A stretch of DNA of 64,000 nucleotides. It comes from Lamellibrachia satsuma (lineage: Eukaryota; Annelida; Polychaeta; Sabellida; Siboglinidae). The DNA is taken from positions 8,604,536 to 8,668,535 of the forward strand of contig BSQZ01000018.1 of assembly GCA_033239005.1 (NCBI GenBank). Direction: 5' to 3'. The position numbers and the translations under genes were made by a program. Of this stretch, positions 36,311 through 48,773 are shown piece by piece; within the stretch, counting starts at the first letter, position 1; each line of letters opens with the position of its first letter. Under the pieces are notes generated by a model. That model saw only the letters and a list, made by a program, of their open reading frames with translations. It did not search any database and was not told the DNA's origin.

Positions 36311-38385
36311 GTGACAGGTCATACAACTTTGTTGTACCCTTGCCTCTAACTGACCGGACCTTCAAGTTTTAACTTCACCACAGCTTTCACTGTAGTTAGA
36401 CTACTGGACCAGACTGTCTAGTGCCTGCAGCTAGGTGTGCCCTGTCCTCACTCGTTGTAGCCTTGTTTGTACAGTGACGAGAGCACATCATGGAGTAGAT
36501 GGGAAGCAGTTGTCTGAGTGATCAGTGGGAGGTGCTCCCTGCTTCCCTTCGTACTGACAGCACAGACAGTGGCTTTCACTGAGTTCGTACATCACAACTT
36601 GATAAAGTTGTCAGGTGCAGCCTCGTGCATGTGTAGGGCCTGTAAATCTGCCTGCACTGTCTAGTGGAGGCTGGAGCTGTAGGTGGGCTGTATCAGCACA
36701 AATTGGGGATCCATGCCACCCAGGACAGCAGAGACTCCCCTTGTCAAGACATGCTAGATATGTTTGTTTGTTAGCTTTGTATTTGGTAACGAACATATTT
36801 CATGTTATGCACTGTGCAAAGTAGGTGGCTGCATTACTGGCTGCATTACTGGCTGCAAACAGTTCTTTAAGTGACAACATTTATGCTTTTTTCTCTTGAA
36901 TTTTGATTTGGATAAGGTATATGACATTCATAAATACACAATGTATCTTCCATTAGTGGGTTGGTATGTTGCTTGTCTAAATGTTGATAAGTACTCACAA
37001 GGTCATTTGCTAAGCAAGAAGATTTTAAAAAAATTGACATTTTAAGCACCCTCGCCTTGATACTGACACTTATGATGCGGTTTACCTGGAGATGTCTTCA
37101 TTTCTGCCAACCAGTGGTTCCCAATATACGATATAGGTGGCGCTGCATCCTCATTCCTAGCAGGGAAAATTTGCCTACTTTGGAGGCAGGCTGCGTTCGG
37201 TCCAACCCACTTGGGTTCAGTAGAATCGTCCCCTGGCTGTTGTTGCAAACTCGAGCAGCATGTTGTATTCCGAGTGCGTGTGGCCCTCGCGGGGGACAAC
37301 GCTGTCGTAGTGAACTGTTCCACAACAGTCCAACCTCATGCAAGCCAATCACATACCAGCCGTCACCCCCGGGGGTTGTGATATGAATTGTATGCAGTGG
37401 TCAGTGTTTAATTGTTGCCATCAAAGGGTTGGCTGTGTGGCGGCATGGGACACAGTGCGGTACTGGGGCCAGTGGCGGACGCCTTCCTAGAAGTCAGGCA
37501 GGGTGTCTGTATGACTTCTAGGAACGTTGTCAGCAGTGGTTAGAAAACACTGAATGCTTTATAGAACTAGGTAAACAAATAAAAGGTGCACTGTACAGTC
37601 CTCGATAAGTGTGCGACGTGTGACCTTTACGTGCTAAGGGATTGGGTTTAAACCATTTCGGGTATACTTAGGGTCATCTGAGTGAACTAATAGAATATGT
37701 ATCGAAATTATTAATTTTTTGCATCTACATATCAGCTACATCTACAGACAGCTGTAAGACAAGCATATATGAGAGTAAATCTGTTTGTGTATAAACAATT
37801 AATAAAATGTGTTGAAAAGTTATTTCTGTATAAATATATGAAATTTTTATTCAAAGTAATTTTAGTTAGCATTAGTAATATTGATGTGTCCTTAGTATTG
37901 CGACTTTCACCCACTGTGCAAGGACTGCATAATCTAGTCACAACCTTGTCAACCCCATTCTCAAAACTGACACACTAGAACTCAAAGGAGGGCATGGCCT
38001 GTCACCCCACCCTGCTGGTGACATCTGGTGAATAATAACCCCTGTGTATAGTGTCTAGTCACCCCACTAGGGGGAGCCAGTTACATCAAGCTGTCCACTG
38101 TCACCCATGTAGGGTAGCACCACTGTGGGGTTAAATCAATTTTTCAGCCTGTTGTTATGTAAAACTCTGTTGATTGTATAATAAGATGGTATCTAGTGTA
38201 CATATTTGTGCAATTTGGTTTTTACCTTTTCCCTTCCTACAGTTGGAAATCTACCCCCAGCATTACTAGAATCTAAGTGTTTGCCTTTGGCCCTTGTGTT
38301 ATGTCTGTTGTGAGACCTTCATCTGTAACAGCAGCCAGTCATGACCTGTGGTACTGTCAGTGGTAATTGTTAATATGTCCATGCT
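36311..38385. other. Intron 2: nothing coding recognised
   Basis: Contains a perfect 13-bp hairpin at 37484-37524 and a GC-rich patch at 37180-37380. No exon-like frame. Confidence 0.45.
37484..37524. other. Perfect 13-bp inverted repeat (hairpin)
   Basis: TTCCTAGAAGTCA at 37484-37496 pairs fully with TGACTTCTAGGAA at 37512-37524 across a 15-nt loop. Confidence 0.8.
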
Positions 38386-38854
38386 GGCCAAGTGGTGTGC
38401 GCCGTTCAGGCCGAGTGGTGTGCGCCGTTCAGGCCGAGTGGTGTGCGCCGTTCAGGCCGAGTGGTGTGTGCCGTTCAGGCCGAGTGGTGTGTGCCGTTCA
38501 GGCCGAGTGGTGTGTGCCGTTCAGGCCGAGTGGTGTGTGCCGTTCAGGCCGAGTGGTGTGTGCCGTTCAGGCCGAGTGGTGTGTGCCGTTCAGGCCGAGT
38601 GGTGTGTGCCGTTCAGGCCGAGTGGTGTGTGCCGTTCAGGCCGAGTGGTGTGTGCCGTTCAGGCCGAGTGGTGTGTGCCGTTCAGGCCGAGTGGTGTGTG
38701 CCGTTCAGGCCGAGTGGTGTGTGCCGTTCAGGCCGAGTGGTGTGTGCCGTTCAGGCCGAGTGGTGTGTGCCGTTCAGGCCGAGTGGTGTGTGCCGTTCAG
38801 GCCGAGTGGTGTGTGCCGTTCAGGCTGAGTGGTGTGTGCCGTTCAGGCCGAGTG
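38386..38854. repeat. 23-bp minisatellite, about 20 copies
   Basis: Units of GTGGTGTGTGCCGTTCAGG plus CCGA, with the first few reading GTGCGCC. The period is not a multiple of three and has no stops, so all three forward frames are open (up to 199 codons). These are not genes. High identity indicates recent expansion. Confidence 0.97.
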
Positions 38855-39322
38855 CGCCTCATTCCGGAGTTGTTTCACATGGAGTGCTTCAGGAAATGGA
38901 CAGGAAAAAAGAGCTTTGAGCTGAGCACTGAATTAGCTCAGTGCTAGATCAATAACAGACGAGTGGTGCTGTCTGAATGAGACCAGTGCTGCCAGCAGGC
39001 TGAGTTAGTTCACTGTGGGAATGTACACAGCTCTTATATGTGCATTGATGTGTTTGTGTGCAGTGAAACAGGTGGAGGGATATTACAAACATTTGGTAAA
39101 AACTGCAGTATGAGAAACTGTAAAAGAAGGAAATATTTAGTATTTTCTCTGTTGTGATATACATCATCATTTGACTAAAAGATAATAACAATAATAAGGA
39201 AATTTATATAGCGCTGAAAATCTGGACAAAGTCTATTTGGATGCACTTAATTAAATTACATAGTCTGCGGTAAAATTAATTAATTAAAGGAAATGATAAT
39301 AAATTACGGGGTAGTTAAAATA

Positions 39323-39374
<52 letters not shown>

Positions 39375-39978
39375 AATGTATGTATATATAAAAATTATAA
39401 TAATAAATTATAGCATTATTATATTATTATTATTTTCTTGTAGTTATGTCTCATTTGTTTGATTGTGTTTGTGTCAGGAGATAATTCTTATGTAACTGCC
39501 TGGTAACCCATGGGTAGGTGGGGTGGGGGCTAATCGCATCAGTCTATAATAATGGTTGATAGTTGCAATTAAGGTGCAGATCCAACACAAAAGAGACAGA
39601 CTGTTACGTTGGTACACTTGTCAGACATGCAAGAATCCACAGGTGACTTTTAAGTGTGTTCAGACAGGACACTGGGTCAGGTAATGACGTCCCCTGTGAC
39701 CTAAGTGTGACGCATGGCAGTCTTTGTCTCCAGTGAGGTGACATCTATCCTAGGGTTGTCGACCTGTGCCAACCTGTGCGGGGATTTCTTTTGATCCGAT
39801 TATGCCGCCATGATGTCTGTCTTGACACATTGCTATGGACAGATCCTCGATACACAGGCAATGTTTGTTAAATGTAATGTGTTTATTGAAGCATGAAATT
39901 TGATGTACATAATTAATGCTCCGTCAAGATTCTTTTTGCTTGTCTCTTTTCACATTTATTTCGCAAAAACATAACCTG
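38855..39978. other. Intron 2 with (TA)n at 39325-39371
   Basis: AT-rich. TA microsatellite of about 47 bp. No coding signal. Confidence 0.6.
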
Positions 39979-40734
39979 TCTAGTATCCACTACGACATGC
40001 TAGTTCTGGTATCCACTACGACATGCTAGTTCTGGTATCCACTACGACACGCTAGCTATAGTATCCACTACGACACTCTAGCTCTAGTATCCACTACGAC
40101 ATGCTAGTTCTGGTATCCACTATGACATGCTAGTTCTGGTATCCACTACGACACGCTAGCTCTAGTATCCACTACGACACGCTAGCTCTAGTATCCACTA
40201 CGACATGCTAGCTCTAGTATCCACTGCCACACGCTATTTCTGGTATCCACTACGACATGCTAGTTCTGGTATCCACTACGACACGCTAGCTCTAGTATCC
40301 ACTACAACACGCTAGCTGTAGTATCCACTACGACATGCTAGCTCTAGTATCCACTACGACACGCTAGTTCTGGTATCCACTACGACACGCTAGCTCTAGT
40401 ATCCACTACGACACGCTAGCTCTAGTATCCACTACGACATGCTGGCTCTAGTATCCACTATGACACGCTAGTTCTGGTATCCACTACGACACGCTAGCTC
40501 TAGTATCCACTACGACACGCTAGCTCTAGTATTCGCTATGACATGCTGGCTCTAGTATCCACTAAGACACGCTAGCTCTAGTATCCACTACGACATGCTG
40601 GCTCTAGTATCCACTAAGACACGCTAGCTCTAGTATCCACTACGACATGCTGGCTCTAGTATCCACTATAACATGCTAGCTCTAGTATCCACGACGACAT
40701 GCTGGCTCTAGTATCCACTAAGACACTGCTAGCT
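39979..40734. repeat. 26-bp minisatellite, about 29 copies
   Basis: Units built on AGTATCCACTACGACACG followed by CTAGCTCT. Variants TTCTGG and GGCTCT are clustered, and the 52-bp pair AAGACACGCTAGC / CGACATGCTGGC recurs near the right end. Confidence 0.96.
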
Positions 40735-41060
40735 TGTTTGTACAAATGTGTAATTTAGTGCTGGTGAAATCATTGCACAAACTATAAAATGATTCGGTCA
40801 AAATGATGCATGAAAGAGACAAAAGTGGTCTGCTTCTATATGCTAATGCATAAAGATGTTCTATATATATAGTACTGCATAAGGATGCTCACACTTTCAC
40901 AAGTTTTCCGATCTGATGAAGTAATGATCAAAGTCGATTCTTTCTATCATTTTAACAAAAGTATTAATTCTTTAAACCGACTACATATTATTCAAACTAT
41001 TCACATGCTACAGATTTGAACATCAACAAACCTGATTCGTGAGGGGCTCAATGTATTGGG
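40735..41060. repeat. Interspersed repeat family A, copy 2 (uninterrupted)
   Basis: GGTGAAATCATTGCACAAAC matches 59080, and ATTCTTTCTATCATTTTAAC through AACCTGATTCGTGAGGGG matches both flanks of the retrotransposon at 16430-17750. Confidence 0.6.
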
Positions 41061-42013
41061 AGGGGTTTAAAACCCAGTATTGGTGGGGGTCGACAAAATT
41101 ACTGTTACTGATTTGAGCACAAAGCTGACTGCATTCTTCACATATTCAAATCATTTAAGTGTGCTTTTTCTACAGTTAGTGCACTCTAAAAAATTGAAAA
41201 ACCAGTTCGTTGCCTTGAAATAGCCTGGTTCACGGGAAACGGTTGCTAAAGGTCGCTCAAGTTGGGTTGATGTTGTCTAACGGTCCAAAGTTCACACAAT
41301 GTCTATGTTGATGTCCCTCCTCTCTAGTAGATTGTACTATGAAGACCTGTACTACCTTAGACCTATAATGCTAGGTATTTCTTGGGTCCAAACAAGATGT
41401 GTGTATGTTCAGTGTTTTATTAATTCTGGGCTTTAATTAGAAACACATATTCCTTTTGGACAGTATAAATACTATAAAGCATAATAATATTTCATGCCTG
41501 CCATTTGACTTGACTTTATTAGCTCTGTGCAGGTGATTTATTGCATATTGTTATCTCCTGTTGTTTTAAAGTATGGACTTAAGAGTGGGAGAGTTCCTGC
41601 TGGTTGTACAGTTAGCTCTGTATGGAATCACTGACCCTAACAGGCACCAGGTAGATTGGGCCAACAACGATAGATGCCCTTCCCAACAGAAATGTACCTT
41701 TAACTTTCAATAAGACAAGTGCTATGTGCGTCACCAAGTTGACTTTGGAGACCCACCAGCCTTGACTGAGCCCATGACCTGTTGTGACAGCCCGGCCTGT
41801 CATCCAGGTAGATCCATGTCATCACAGCCCCTGTTGATTTCTATCTGATGTTGCCTGAGTAGTTTCCATAGCAACGAGGAATCAATAGACTAGATCGCCG
41901 TGTGAGTGGTTACGGAGGGGGGATCGCGGTAATTAATTAATGACACATTTTGCAAGTTGCTCATTTTGAAGGATTTTCTGCTAAATTGGCTGTTTCTCAG
42001 AAGTCTCTAGTGT
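41061..42013. other. Intron 2: nothing recognised
   Basis: No coding or repeat structure seen. Confidence 0.5.
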
Positions 42014-42206
42014 TGCTGCATGCATAGACCTGAGTGGCACTGCATGCATAGACCTGAGGGTCGCTGCATGCATCGACCTGAGTGGCACTGTATGCATATA
42101 CCTGAGTGGCACTGCATGCATAGACCTGAGTGGCGCTTCATGCATAGACCTGAGTGGCACTGCATGCATAGACCTGAGTGGCACTGCATGCATAGACCTG
42201 AGTGGC
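42014..42206. repeat. 24-bp minisatellite, 8 copies
   Basis: CTGCATGCATAGACCTGAGT plus GGCA. Each unit carries the palindrome TGCATGCA. The period is a multiple of three, so frames on both strands stay open as short peptide repeats. Confidence 0.96.
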
Positions 42207-42784
42207 GATGGAGACTGGACAGTTAACACTTGAGGCCATTATTATACATTTTATACATCCTGTCAGGAGAACAATATTTTGTGTATGTCAATTAGTCACA
42301 TCTTCTTTAGATTGCTGTCAGGTAGGTAGATTTGCACAGGTACTACACAAGGACATGGGTAGATATATGTGAGAGATAAACATTTGTGTGCATCAGTGCA
42401 GTGCACCGTGGAGGAGGTGCTGTCTATTTATATTGATTAACTTGTAGAGGCCGGCTGACATCTCTGAGACATCTCTATACATCAGTGTCACCGTGGGAGA
42501 CTGCTGCTTTCAACCCACCTGCCAAGCCCATCCACTGACTTCCCTCTCCTTAGCCCACTTGTAGTTCTCTTAGATTCCTGTCTTCCAGGAAGAATGGCTT
42601 AACCAACCACGTTGTGTTTATGTTTCCCAGGAGGTTGTTGTGTAGTGTAACTGTATTGCTGTCTTATGTCTTGGCAGATTCTTTGCAGACCCACCTACAA
42701 ATTTAAGGGAAACTTATTTTTGGAAGTGTAGCTTGGTTTTGAGTAAACAGTAACATTTTTGGGGGAACTTTGATAAGTTATTTA
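42207..42784. other. Intron 2: nothing recognised
   Basis: No structure beyond ordinary intron sequence. Confidence 0.5.
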
Positions 42785-44577
42785 ACTTGTGTATGTGATT
42801 CACAGTAACACCTTCTCCTTGAATCTCCAAACACTTGTGTATGTGATTCACAGTAACACCTTACTCCTTGAATCTCCAAACACTTGTGTATGTGATTCAT
42901 AGTAACACCTTACTCCTTGAATCTCCAAACATTTGTGTATGTGATTCATAGTAACACCTTACTCCTTGAATCTCCAAACATTTGTGTATGTGATTCACAG
43001 TAACACCTTCTCCTTGAATCTCCATACACTTGTGTATGTGATTCACGGTAACACCTTCTCCTTGAATCTCCAAACACTTGTGTATGTGATTCACAGTAAC
43101 ACCTTACTCCTTGAATCTCCAAACACTTGTGTGTGTGATTCACAGTAACACCTTCTCCTTGAATCTCCATACACTTGTGTGTGTGATTCACAGTAACACC
43201 TTACTCCTTGAATCTCCAAACATTTGTGTATGTGATTCACAGTAACACCTTCTCCTTGAATCTCCATACACTTGTGTATGTGATTCACAGTAACACCTTC
43301 TCCTTGAATCTCCAAACACTTGTGTATGTGATTCACAGTAACACCTTACTCCTTGAATCTCCAAACACTTGTGTATGTGATTCACAGTAACACCTTCTCC
43401 TTGAATCTCCAAACACTTGTGTATGTGATTCACAGTAACACCTTACTCCTTGAATCTCCCTACACTTGTGTATGTGATTCACAGTAACACCTCATTGAAT
43501 CTCCATGCACTTGTGTATGTGATTCACAGTAACACCTTCTCCTTGAATCTCCAAACACTTGTGTATGTGATTCATAGTAACACCTTACTCCTTGAATCTC
43601 CAAACATTTGTGTATGTGATTCACAGTAACACCTTCTCCTTGAATCTCCAAACACTTGTGTATGTGATTCACAGTAACACCTTACTCCTTGAATCTCCAA
43701 ACACTTGTGTATGTGATTCACAGTAACACCTCATTGAATCTCCATGCACTTGTGTATGTGATTCACAGTAACACCTTCTCCTTGAATCTCCAAACACTTG
43801 TGTATGTGATTCATAGTAACACCTTACTCCTTGAATCTCCAAACATTTGTGTATGTGATTCACAGTAACACCTTCTCCTTGAATCTCCAAACACTTGTGT
43901 ATGTGATTCACAGTAACACCTTACTCCTTGAATCTCCATACACTTGTGTATGTGATTCATAGTAACACCTTACTCCTTGAATCTCCAAACACTTGTGTAT
44001 GTGATTCATAGTAACACCTTACTCCTTGAATCTCCAAACACTTGTGTATGTGATTCACAGTAACACCTTCTCCTTGAATCTCCATACACTTGTGTGTGTG
44101 ATTCACAGTAACACCTTACTCCTTGAATCTCCAAACACTTGTGTATGTGATTCATAGTAACACCTTACTCCTTGAATCTCCAAACATTTGTGTATGTGAT
44201 TCACAGTAACACCTTCTCCTTGAATCTCCAAACACTTGTGTATGTGATTCACAGTAACACCTTACTCCTTGAATCTCCAAACACTTGTGTATGTGATTCA
44301 CAGTAACACCTTACTCCTTGAATCTCCAAACATTTGTGTATGTGATTCATAGTAACACCTTACTCCTTGAATCTCCATACACTTGTGTATGTGATTCACG
44401 GTAACACCTTCTCCTTGAATCTCCAAACACTTGTGTATGTGATTCACAGTAACACCTTACTCCTTGAATCTCCAAACACTTGTGTATGTGATTCACAGTA
44501 ACACCTCATTGAATATCCATGCACTTGTGTATGTGATTCACAGTAACACCTTCTCCTTGAATCTCCAAACACTTGTT
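42785..44577. repeat. 45/48/49-bp minisatellite, about 37 copies
   Basis: Units share CACTTGTGTATGTGATTCAC and AGTAACACCT, then one of three linkers: TACTCC (49 bp), TCTCC (48 bp) or a deleted form CATTG (45 bp), and end in TGAATCTCCAAA. The order of length types is repeated in blocks, for example around 43485-43720 and 43720-43930, which indicates multi-unit duplication. Confidence 0.97.
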
Positions 44578-45493
44578 ATATGCTGTCAAACAAAAGTAAA
44601 CAGAAGACAAGAGACGCTTGGCTCTGCCAGTGATGTTCTCAGTTTTGATCTTCCCTAAGATACCCCATAGGTAGTTGGTACAGGGCCCTTGTGTTGGAGG
44701 AGCTGTTTCTCTACATTGGTAGCTGTGTGCAATAGGAAGGACTTATCAAGTATAGAGGAACATTGTCACATTTAAAGATATTCTTATGTACACAGGGTAG
44801 TCACTTTCCTTAGGTTTGTTGATTTTGTACACTAATATTTTGAGATGGTTTGCCAACATCTTAAGTTGTTCAGTGGGTCTGGATGAACTTCCTAATCCTA
44901 TGATGTAATTGGACCGTTTATCTGGGCACATACATGTCTTTCTCACATTGTATGTATGGATGCATTGATTGGTGCCTTTATGGAACTTTACGATAGTATT
45001 TTCTGTTAAATAGTGGGTACCATTAGGACATCCTGTCCCTGGATTGTGTCATTATCATTACATATCTTCATACCAGGTGTCTCCCTTGCATCATCCAGTC
45101 AATCACCAGAACGTCACGATTGCACCTCGAGGTTTCTGAATTTGAGCAGAACGATATTTCTCATCGGACACTCCTTGTTTGCGGTCTGATTATAGGACCC
45201 ACTTTCCAGAAACATGGATCTCTGTTCCCTGAGTGGAGCGGCTATATGTGTCTGCCCTAGATATGACATTCGGCAGGTTTCAAATAGCCCCATTCACCTT
45301 GAGACCTGCTAATACCGACACTAAGCCACTTAATCACGGCACAAAAAAACTGCTGTGTTTCAGCCCCCAACAGTACAAGTTACTGTCCCGGCTTTTTATG
45401 ACATTCTTTTTTCTTGCTATCGATTTTCTCGCCATTGATGTATGCATGGCTGTGATGTTTTGAAGAGAGATGTACTAATCGGACGTTTATATT
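44578..45493. other. Repeat-free stretch upstream of candidate exon b
   Basis: Just over 900 bp without tandem repeats before the 45494 ATG. If that exon is real its promoter should lie here. No TATA or CpG cluster stands out. Confidence 0.3.
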
Positions 45494-45704
45494 ATGGATG
45501 AGGTAAATTGTGTTGCTTGTTTAGAATTGTTAATTGAATTCATTAACAAATGTATTGTCAGCCAAACTGTTGAAGAATCCCTGTGCTTTGATTTAGATTG
45601 TTGGAACTATGTATTAAAAAACCTTCAAGTGGAGATGTACAAGGATGATAGTCTTGTGAGGATTATCAATCAGGTTTCCGCATGTTGCGGTGTCAGTTTG
45701 CAGG
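45494..45704 (+). CDS. Candidate alternative first exon of the E-protein gene (isoform b)
   Basis: An open frame of 70 codons plus one base runs from an ATG in good context (A at -3, G at +4) at 45494 to the donor GTAAGT at 45705. An in-frame TAA lies six codons upstream, so it must initiate here. It leaves in phase 1, which joins in frame to the exon at 57180 through a glycine codon. The peptide starts MDEVNCVACLELLIEFINKC, later has SLVRIINQVSACCG, and reads as amphipathic helix: regularly spaced Leu/Ile/Val/Cys with Glu, Asp and Lys, unlike the repeat-derived frames around it. I recall that fly daughterless starts with a short helical LYEVFQ-like block, and the resemblance is weak. It lies in repeat-free DNA. 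Function and expression are inferred. It could be a chance ORF or belong to another transcript. Confidence 0.48.
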
Positions 45705-46190
45705 GTAAGTTTTGCGGGGTAACAGACAGTAGCTGTCACGTAGGGGTGGCGGGATTCTCTAGCCACAAGTTTTAGCAGAATCGGTGGTGTTTGTGTCAAG
45801 TTCTTGGAAAGATTTCAGATACATATAGGCTGGGGCGGGAGAATGGAAGAACTGGGTCATGTTTGGGGGGTTGGGGCTATATCGTCCATTCACCAATGAC
45901 ACTGATGTTGACTGGTATCTTCATCAGTGATTTTCACTTACAAGTCTGGTCAAAGTAACATGAGGTTTTCACAGAGCAGTCCTGTACAAAAACCCATTTG
46001 TCTCATTCAAATTGTCTGTCATACAAAAAATTAAGATATATTTTACAGTTTATGTTATCTGGTTGGAAGAAGGCGATGTTTATTTCTTATTCAAAGGATT
46101 ATTTTGTGTAATAAAGTGTGCAACTAGAAATCTTGAGATTTGTTCACAGTAGTTTTGCGTGCCCAGCCCCTGACAGTTTACATGATCATC
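45705..46190. other. Intron 2: nothing recognised
   Basis: Ordinary intron-like sequence following the candidate donor. Confidence 0.5.
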
Positions 46191-46345
46191 TGTGTTGGCT
46201 GTCAGTATGTGTTGGCTGTCAGTATGTGTTGGCAGTCAGTATGTGTTGGCTGTCAGCACGTGTTGTCTGTCAGCACGTGTTCGCTGTCAGCATGTGTTCG
46301 CTGTCAGTATGTGTTGGTTGTCAGGATGTGTTCACTGTCAGTATG
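46191..46345. repeat. 17-bp minisatellite, about 9 copies
   Basis: TGTTGGCTGTCAGTATG and variants with CACG or TTCG. Confidence 0.94.
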
Positions 46346-46769
46346 GCCTCTGCTGTATGTCACTAGCTGTGAGTGGTGCACCCAGTGTCATGAAGACTGT
46401 AAGCCATATCTGTCTCCTGTCAGGTTACTCAGTACTCACGTCCCCCCATGAGGAAATGACACGGCAGTAAAGTGCTAAACAAAGGTGTGAGTCCAGTGTC
46501 CGAGTCCCGCAGGCACAAAGGGGAGGAAATGACTGTTTAATCTGTGGATGCCTGCAACTACAGCGTTATGTAAACCAGTGCCCTCTGGTGACCAGTGTGC
46601 ATACCACAACCGCACCGGTGAGATAATGAGTCATACCTGTTTTTTTGATCTTGTGGCTTGATAGTATTGTCTGAGGGTTATTTGATGTTGTTTACTAAGT
46701 GGTGTGATTAATTACTTGAACATTTAGAAAATGTAAATTATATTAGGTGACAAGTTGTACCTGGATATG
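46346..46769. other. Intron 2: nothing recognised
   Basis: No supported feature. Confidence 0.5.
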
Positions 46770-46976
46770 AGTGTTGTGTAACTTATGATTGTGTTACTTA
46801 CAGTTTACTTATGGTTGTGTTACTTACAGTTGTGTAACTTATGGTTGTGTTACTTACAGTTGTGTAACTTATGGTTATGTTACAGTTGTGTTACGATTAT
46901 GTTACTTATGGTTGTGTTACTTACGGTTGTGTAACTTACGGTTGTGTTACTTACGGTTGTGTTTCTTACGGTTGGT
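46770..46976. repeat. About 15-bp minisatellite (GTTGTGTTACTTACG)
   Basis: Alternating GTTGTGTTACTTACA and GTTGTGTAACTTATG units, about 14 in all, some shortened. Confidence 0.9.
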
Positions 46977-48288
46977 TCAGCAGAATAAAAATTAAAAACA
47001 GCAAAAAAAAATTTTCATTGGGACAAATAACATTTCCCTGATTCCTGAGTAATTGGAAGAAATTAGTGAATTGGTTGGTTATTGTGTCAGTGACTACAAT
47101 TGACCTTCCATAGAATTACAAAGTTGTACTAAGCAAGTCGTCCAGTGTACTGAGTGACCGGCATCCCCCAGTCTTGGACTGACCAGCTCGGTTGTGTATA
47201 TTTCACACTTACACATGTCAGACATGGCGCTACCATATACAGGTCAGACATGGTGCATTTTTTTATTTTTACACCTGAGTTTTGTGAATTTTGCAGTATC
47301 AGGTTTTTGTTTCACTATGGCCAGCTACCCTAAAAATTTATTTATTTTCCTCAACAAACAATTATATTTTAAACCCTGGATTGTAGGAGTATGTCTAACA
47401 AAATGTAATATCTTCAAAATAAGCAAATAAAAAGACCGAACTACTCCTGTTTTTTATAGATCTGTTACTGTCTACACATGTAGGACCATTTACTAATAAG
47501 TTAGGCAACTGTAGTTTCTTCCATTAACCAAATGTACTCTCTGAACCTTGTGGTTTCATAATTGAACCCCAAAATAAATAACCCCAGGACACACACACAT
47601 ACACATATTTGCATGCTGTGCATGTAGACGATTGTTTGCGCCTAAACATCCAAGTGTCACAAACTCTGGTGACACTGAATGCACTGTGGTTGTTTTTAAA
47701 AGCAAATGTTTTTGTGTTAGTCATGAGAGATGTGTCGTTTGTGGACTAAGTGGTTGTCACCAGGCAGATTTACGTTTTGTCTCGCCTATGAGTTGGGGGG
47801 TGGAGAGCGAGTAGTTATGAGTTATGACAACCGCCGACCAACGTCTGCGACAGAAATAACAGTTAGTGTCGTAATTCTTCTGGCTCGGGCCAACTGGGTG
47901 GTCGTATTGTGGGGTTGAAGACAATGATTTCAATGTCCCCTGCAGTCGTCTGGCATGTTTATTACATGCACGTATGTATGCGCACACGTGCACGCACACA
48001 CATGCACACATAGACATTGCATGATAGATTAGTATGATTAAAACAGTTTGACAATGAAATAATGACTGCTCTGTACTGCACTTATGTGATTAACGCATAG
48101 ATGATGCACTAATATTAAAGTAAGTGTTGAATCGTGTTGGTTGGAATCAAGGCTTAAACAAGTATGAGATAAGATGGCTTGTTGCTGGCAAACTTCACCG
48201 CCAACCATCTGGACAATGCAATGTCTGTAGTTGAGTGCTGGCAAATTTTGGCTCCCTAGAATATAATTTTTGACCAGGGATATGGCCA
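46977..48288. other. Intron 2: nothing recognised
   Basis: A CA/GT-rich patch at 47586-47610 and alternating purine-pyrimidine at 47970-48010. No exon. Confidence 0.5.
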
Positions 48289-48773
48289 TAGGATCCCTTG
48301 TGTCAGTGACTGTAGGATCCCTTGTGTCAGTGACTGTAGGATCCCTTGTGACAGTGACTAGGATCCCTTGTGTCAGTGACTGTAGGATCCCTTGTGTCAG
48401 TGACTGTAGGATCACTTGTGACAGTGACTAGGATCCCTTGTGTCAGTGACTGTAGGATCCCTTGTGTCAGTGACTGTAGGATCTCTTGTGACAGTGACTG
48501 TAGGATTCCTTGTGTCAGTGACTGTAGGATCACTTGTGACAGTGACTAGGATCCCTTGTGTCAGTGACTGTAGGATCTCTTGTGACAGTGACTGTAGGAT
48601 TCCTTGTGTCAGTGACTGTAGGATTCCTTGTGTCAGTGCCTGTAGGATCCCTTGTGTCAGTGACTGTAGGATCCCTTGTGTCAGTGACTGTAGGATCCCT
48701 TGTGTCAGTGACTGTAGGATCCCTTGTGCCAGTGACTGTAAGATACCTTGTGTCAGTGACTGTAAGATCCTTT
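48289..48773. repeat. 24-bp minisatellite, about 20 copies
   Basis: AGGATCCCTTGTGTCAGTGA plus CTGT, with 21-bp shortened units (GTGACAGTGACTAGG). Variants ATCTC, ATTCC and ATCAC recur in the same order, so block duplication has occurred. Confidence 0.96.

Noticed and set aside
37084..37120. hAT end CAGTGGTTCCCAA
   Set aside because: No matching inverted end was found within several kilobases, and the motif also fits chance.
38348..38947. 199-codon and overlapping frames with VVCAVQAEW-type repeats
   Set aside because: A 23-bp stop-free minisatellite cycles through all frames. Non-repeat ends show no coding signal.
42785..44577. CRISPR array
   Set aside because: Direct repeats are contiguous, with no unique spacers of constant length, and the context is an animal gene. 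The same holds for all other arrays here.
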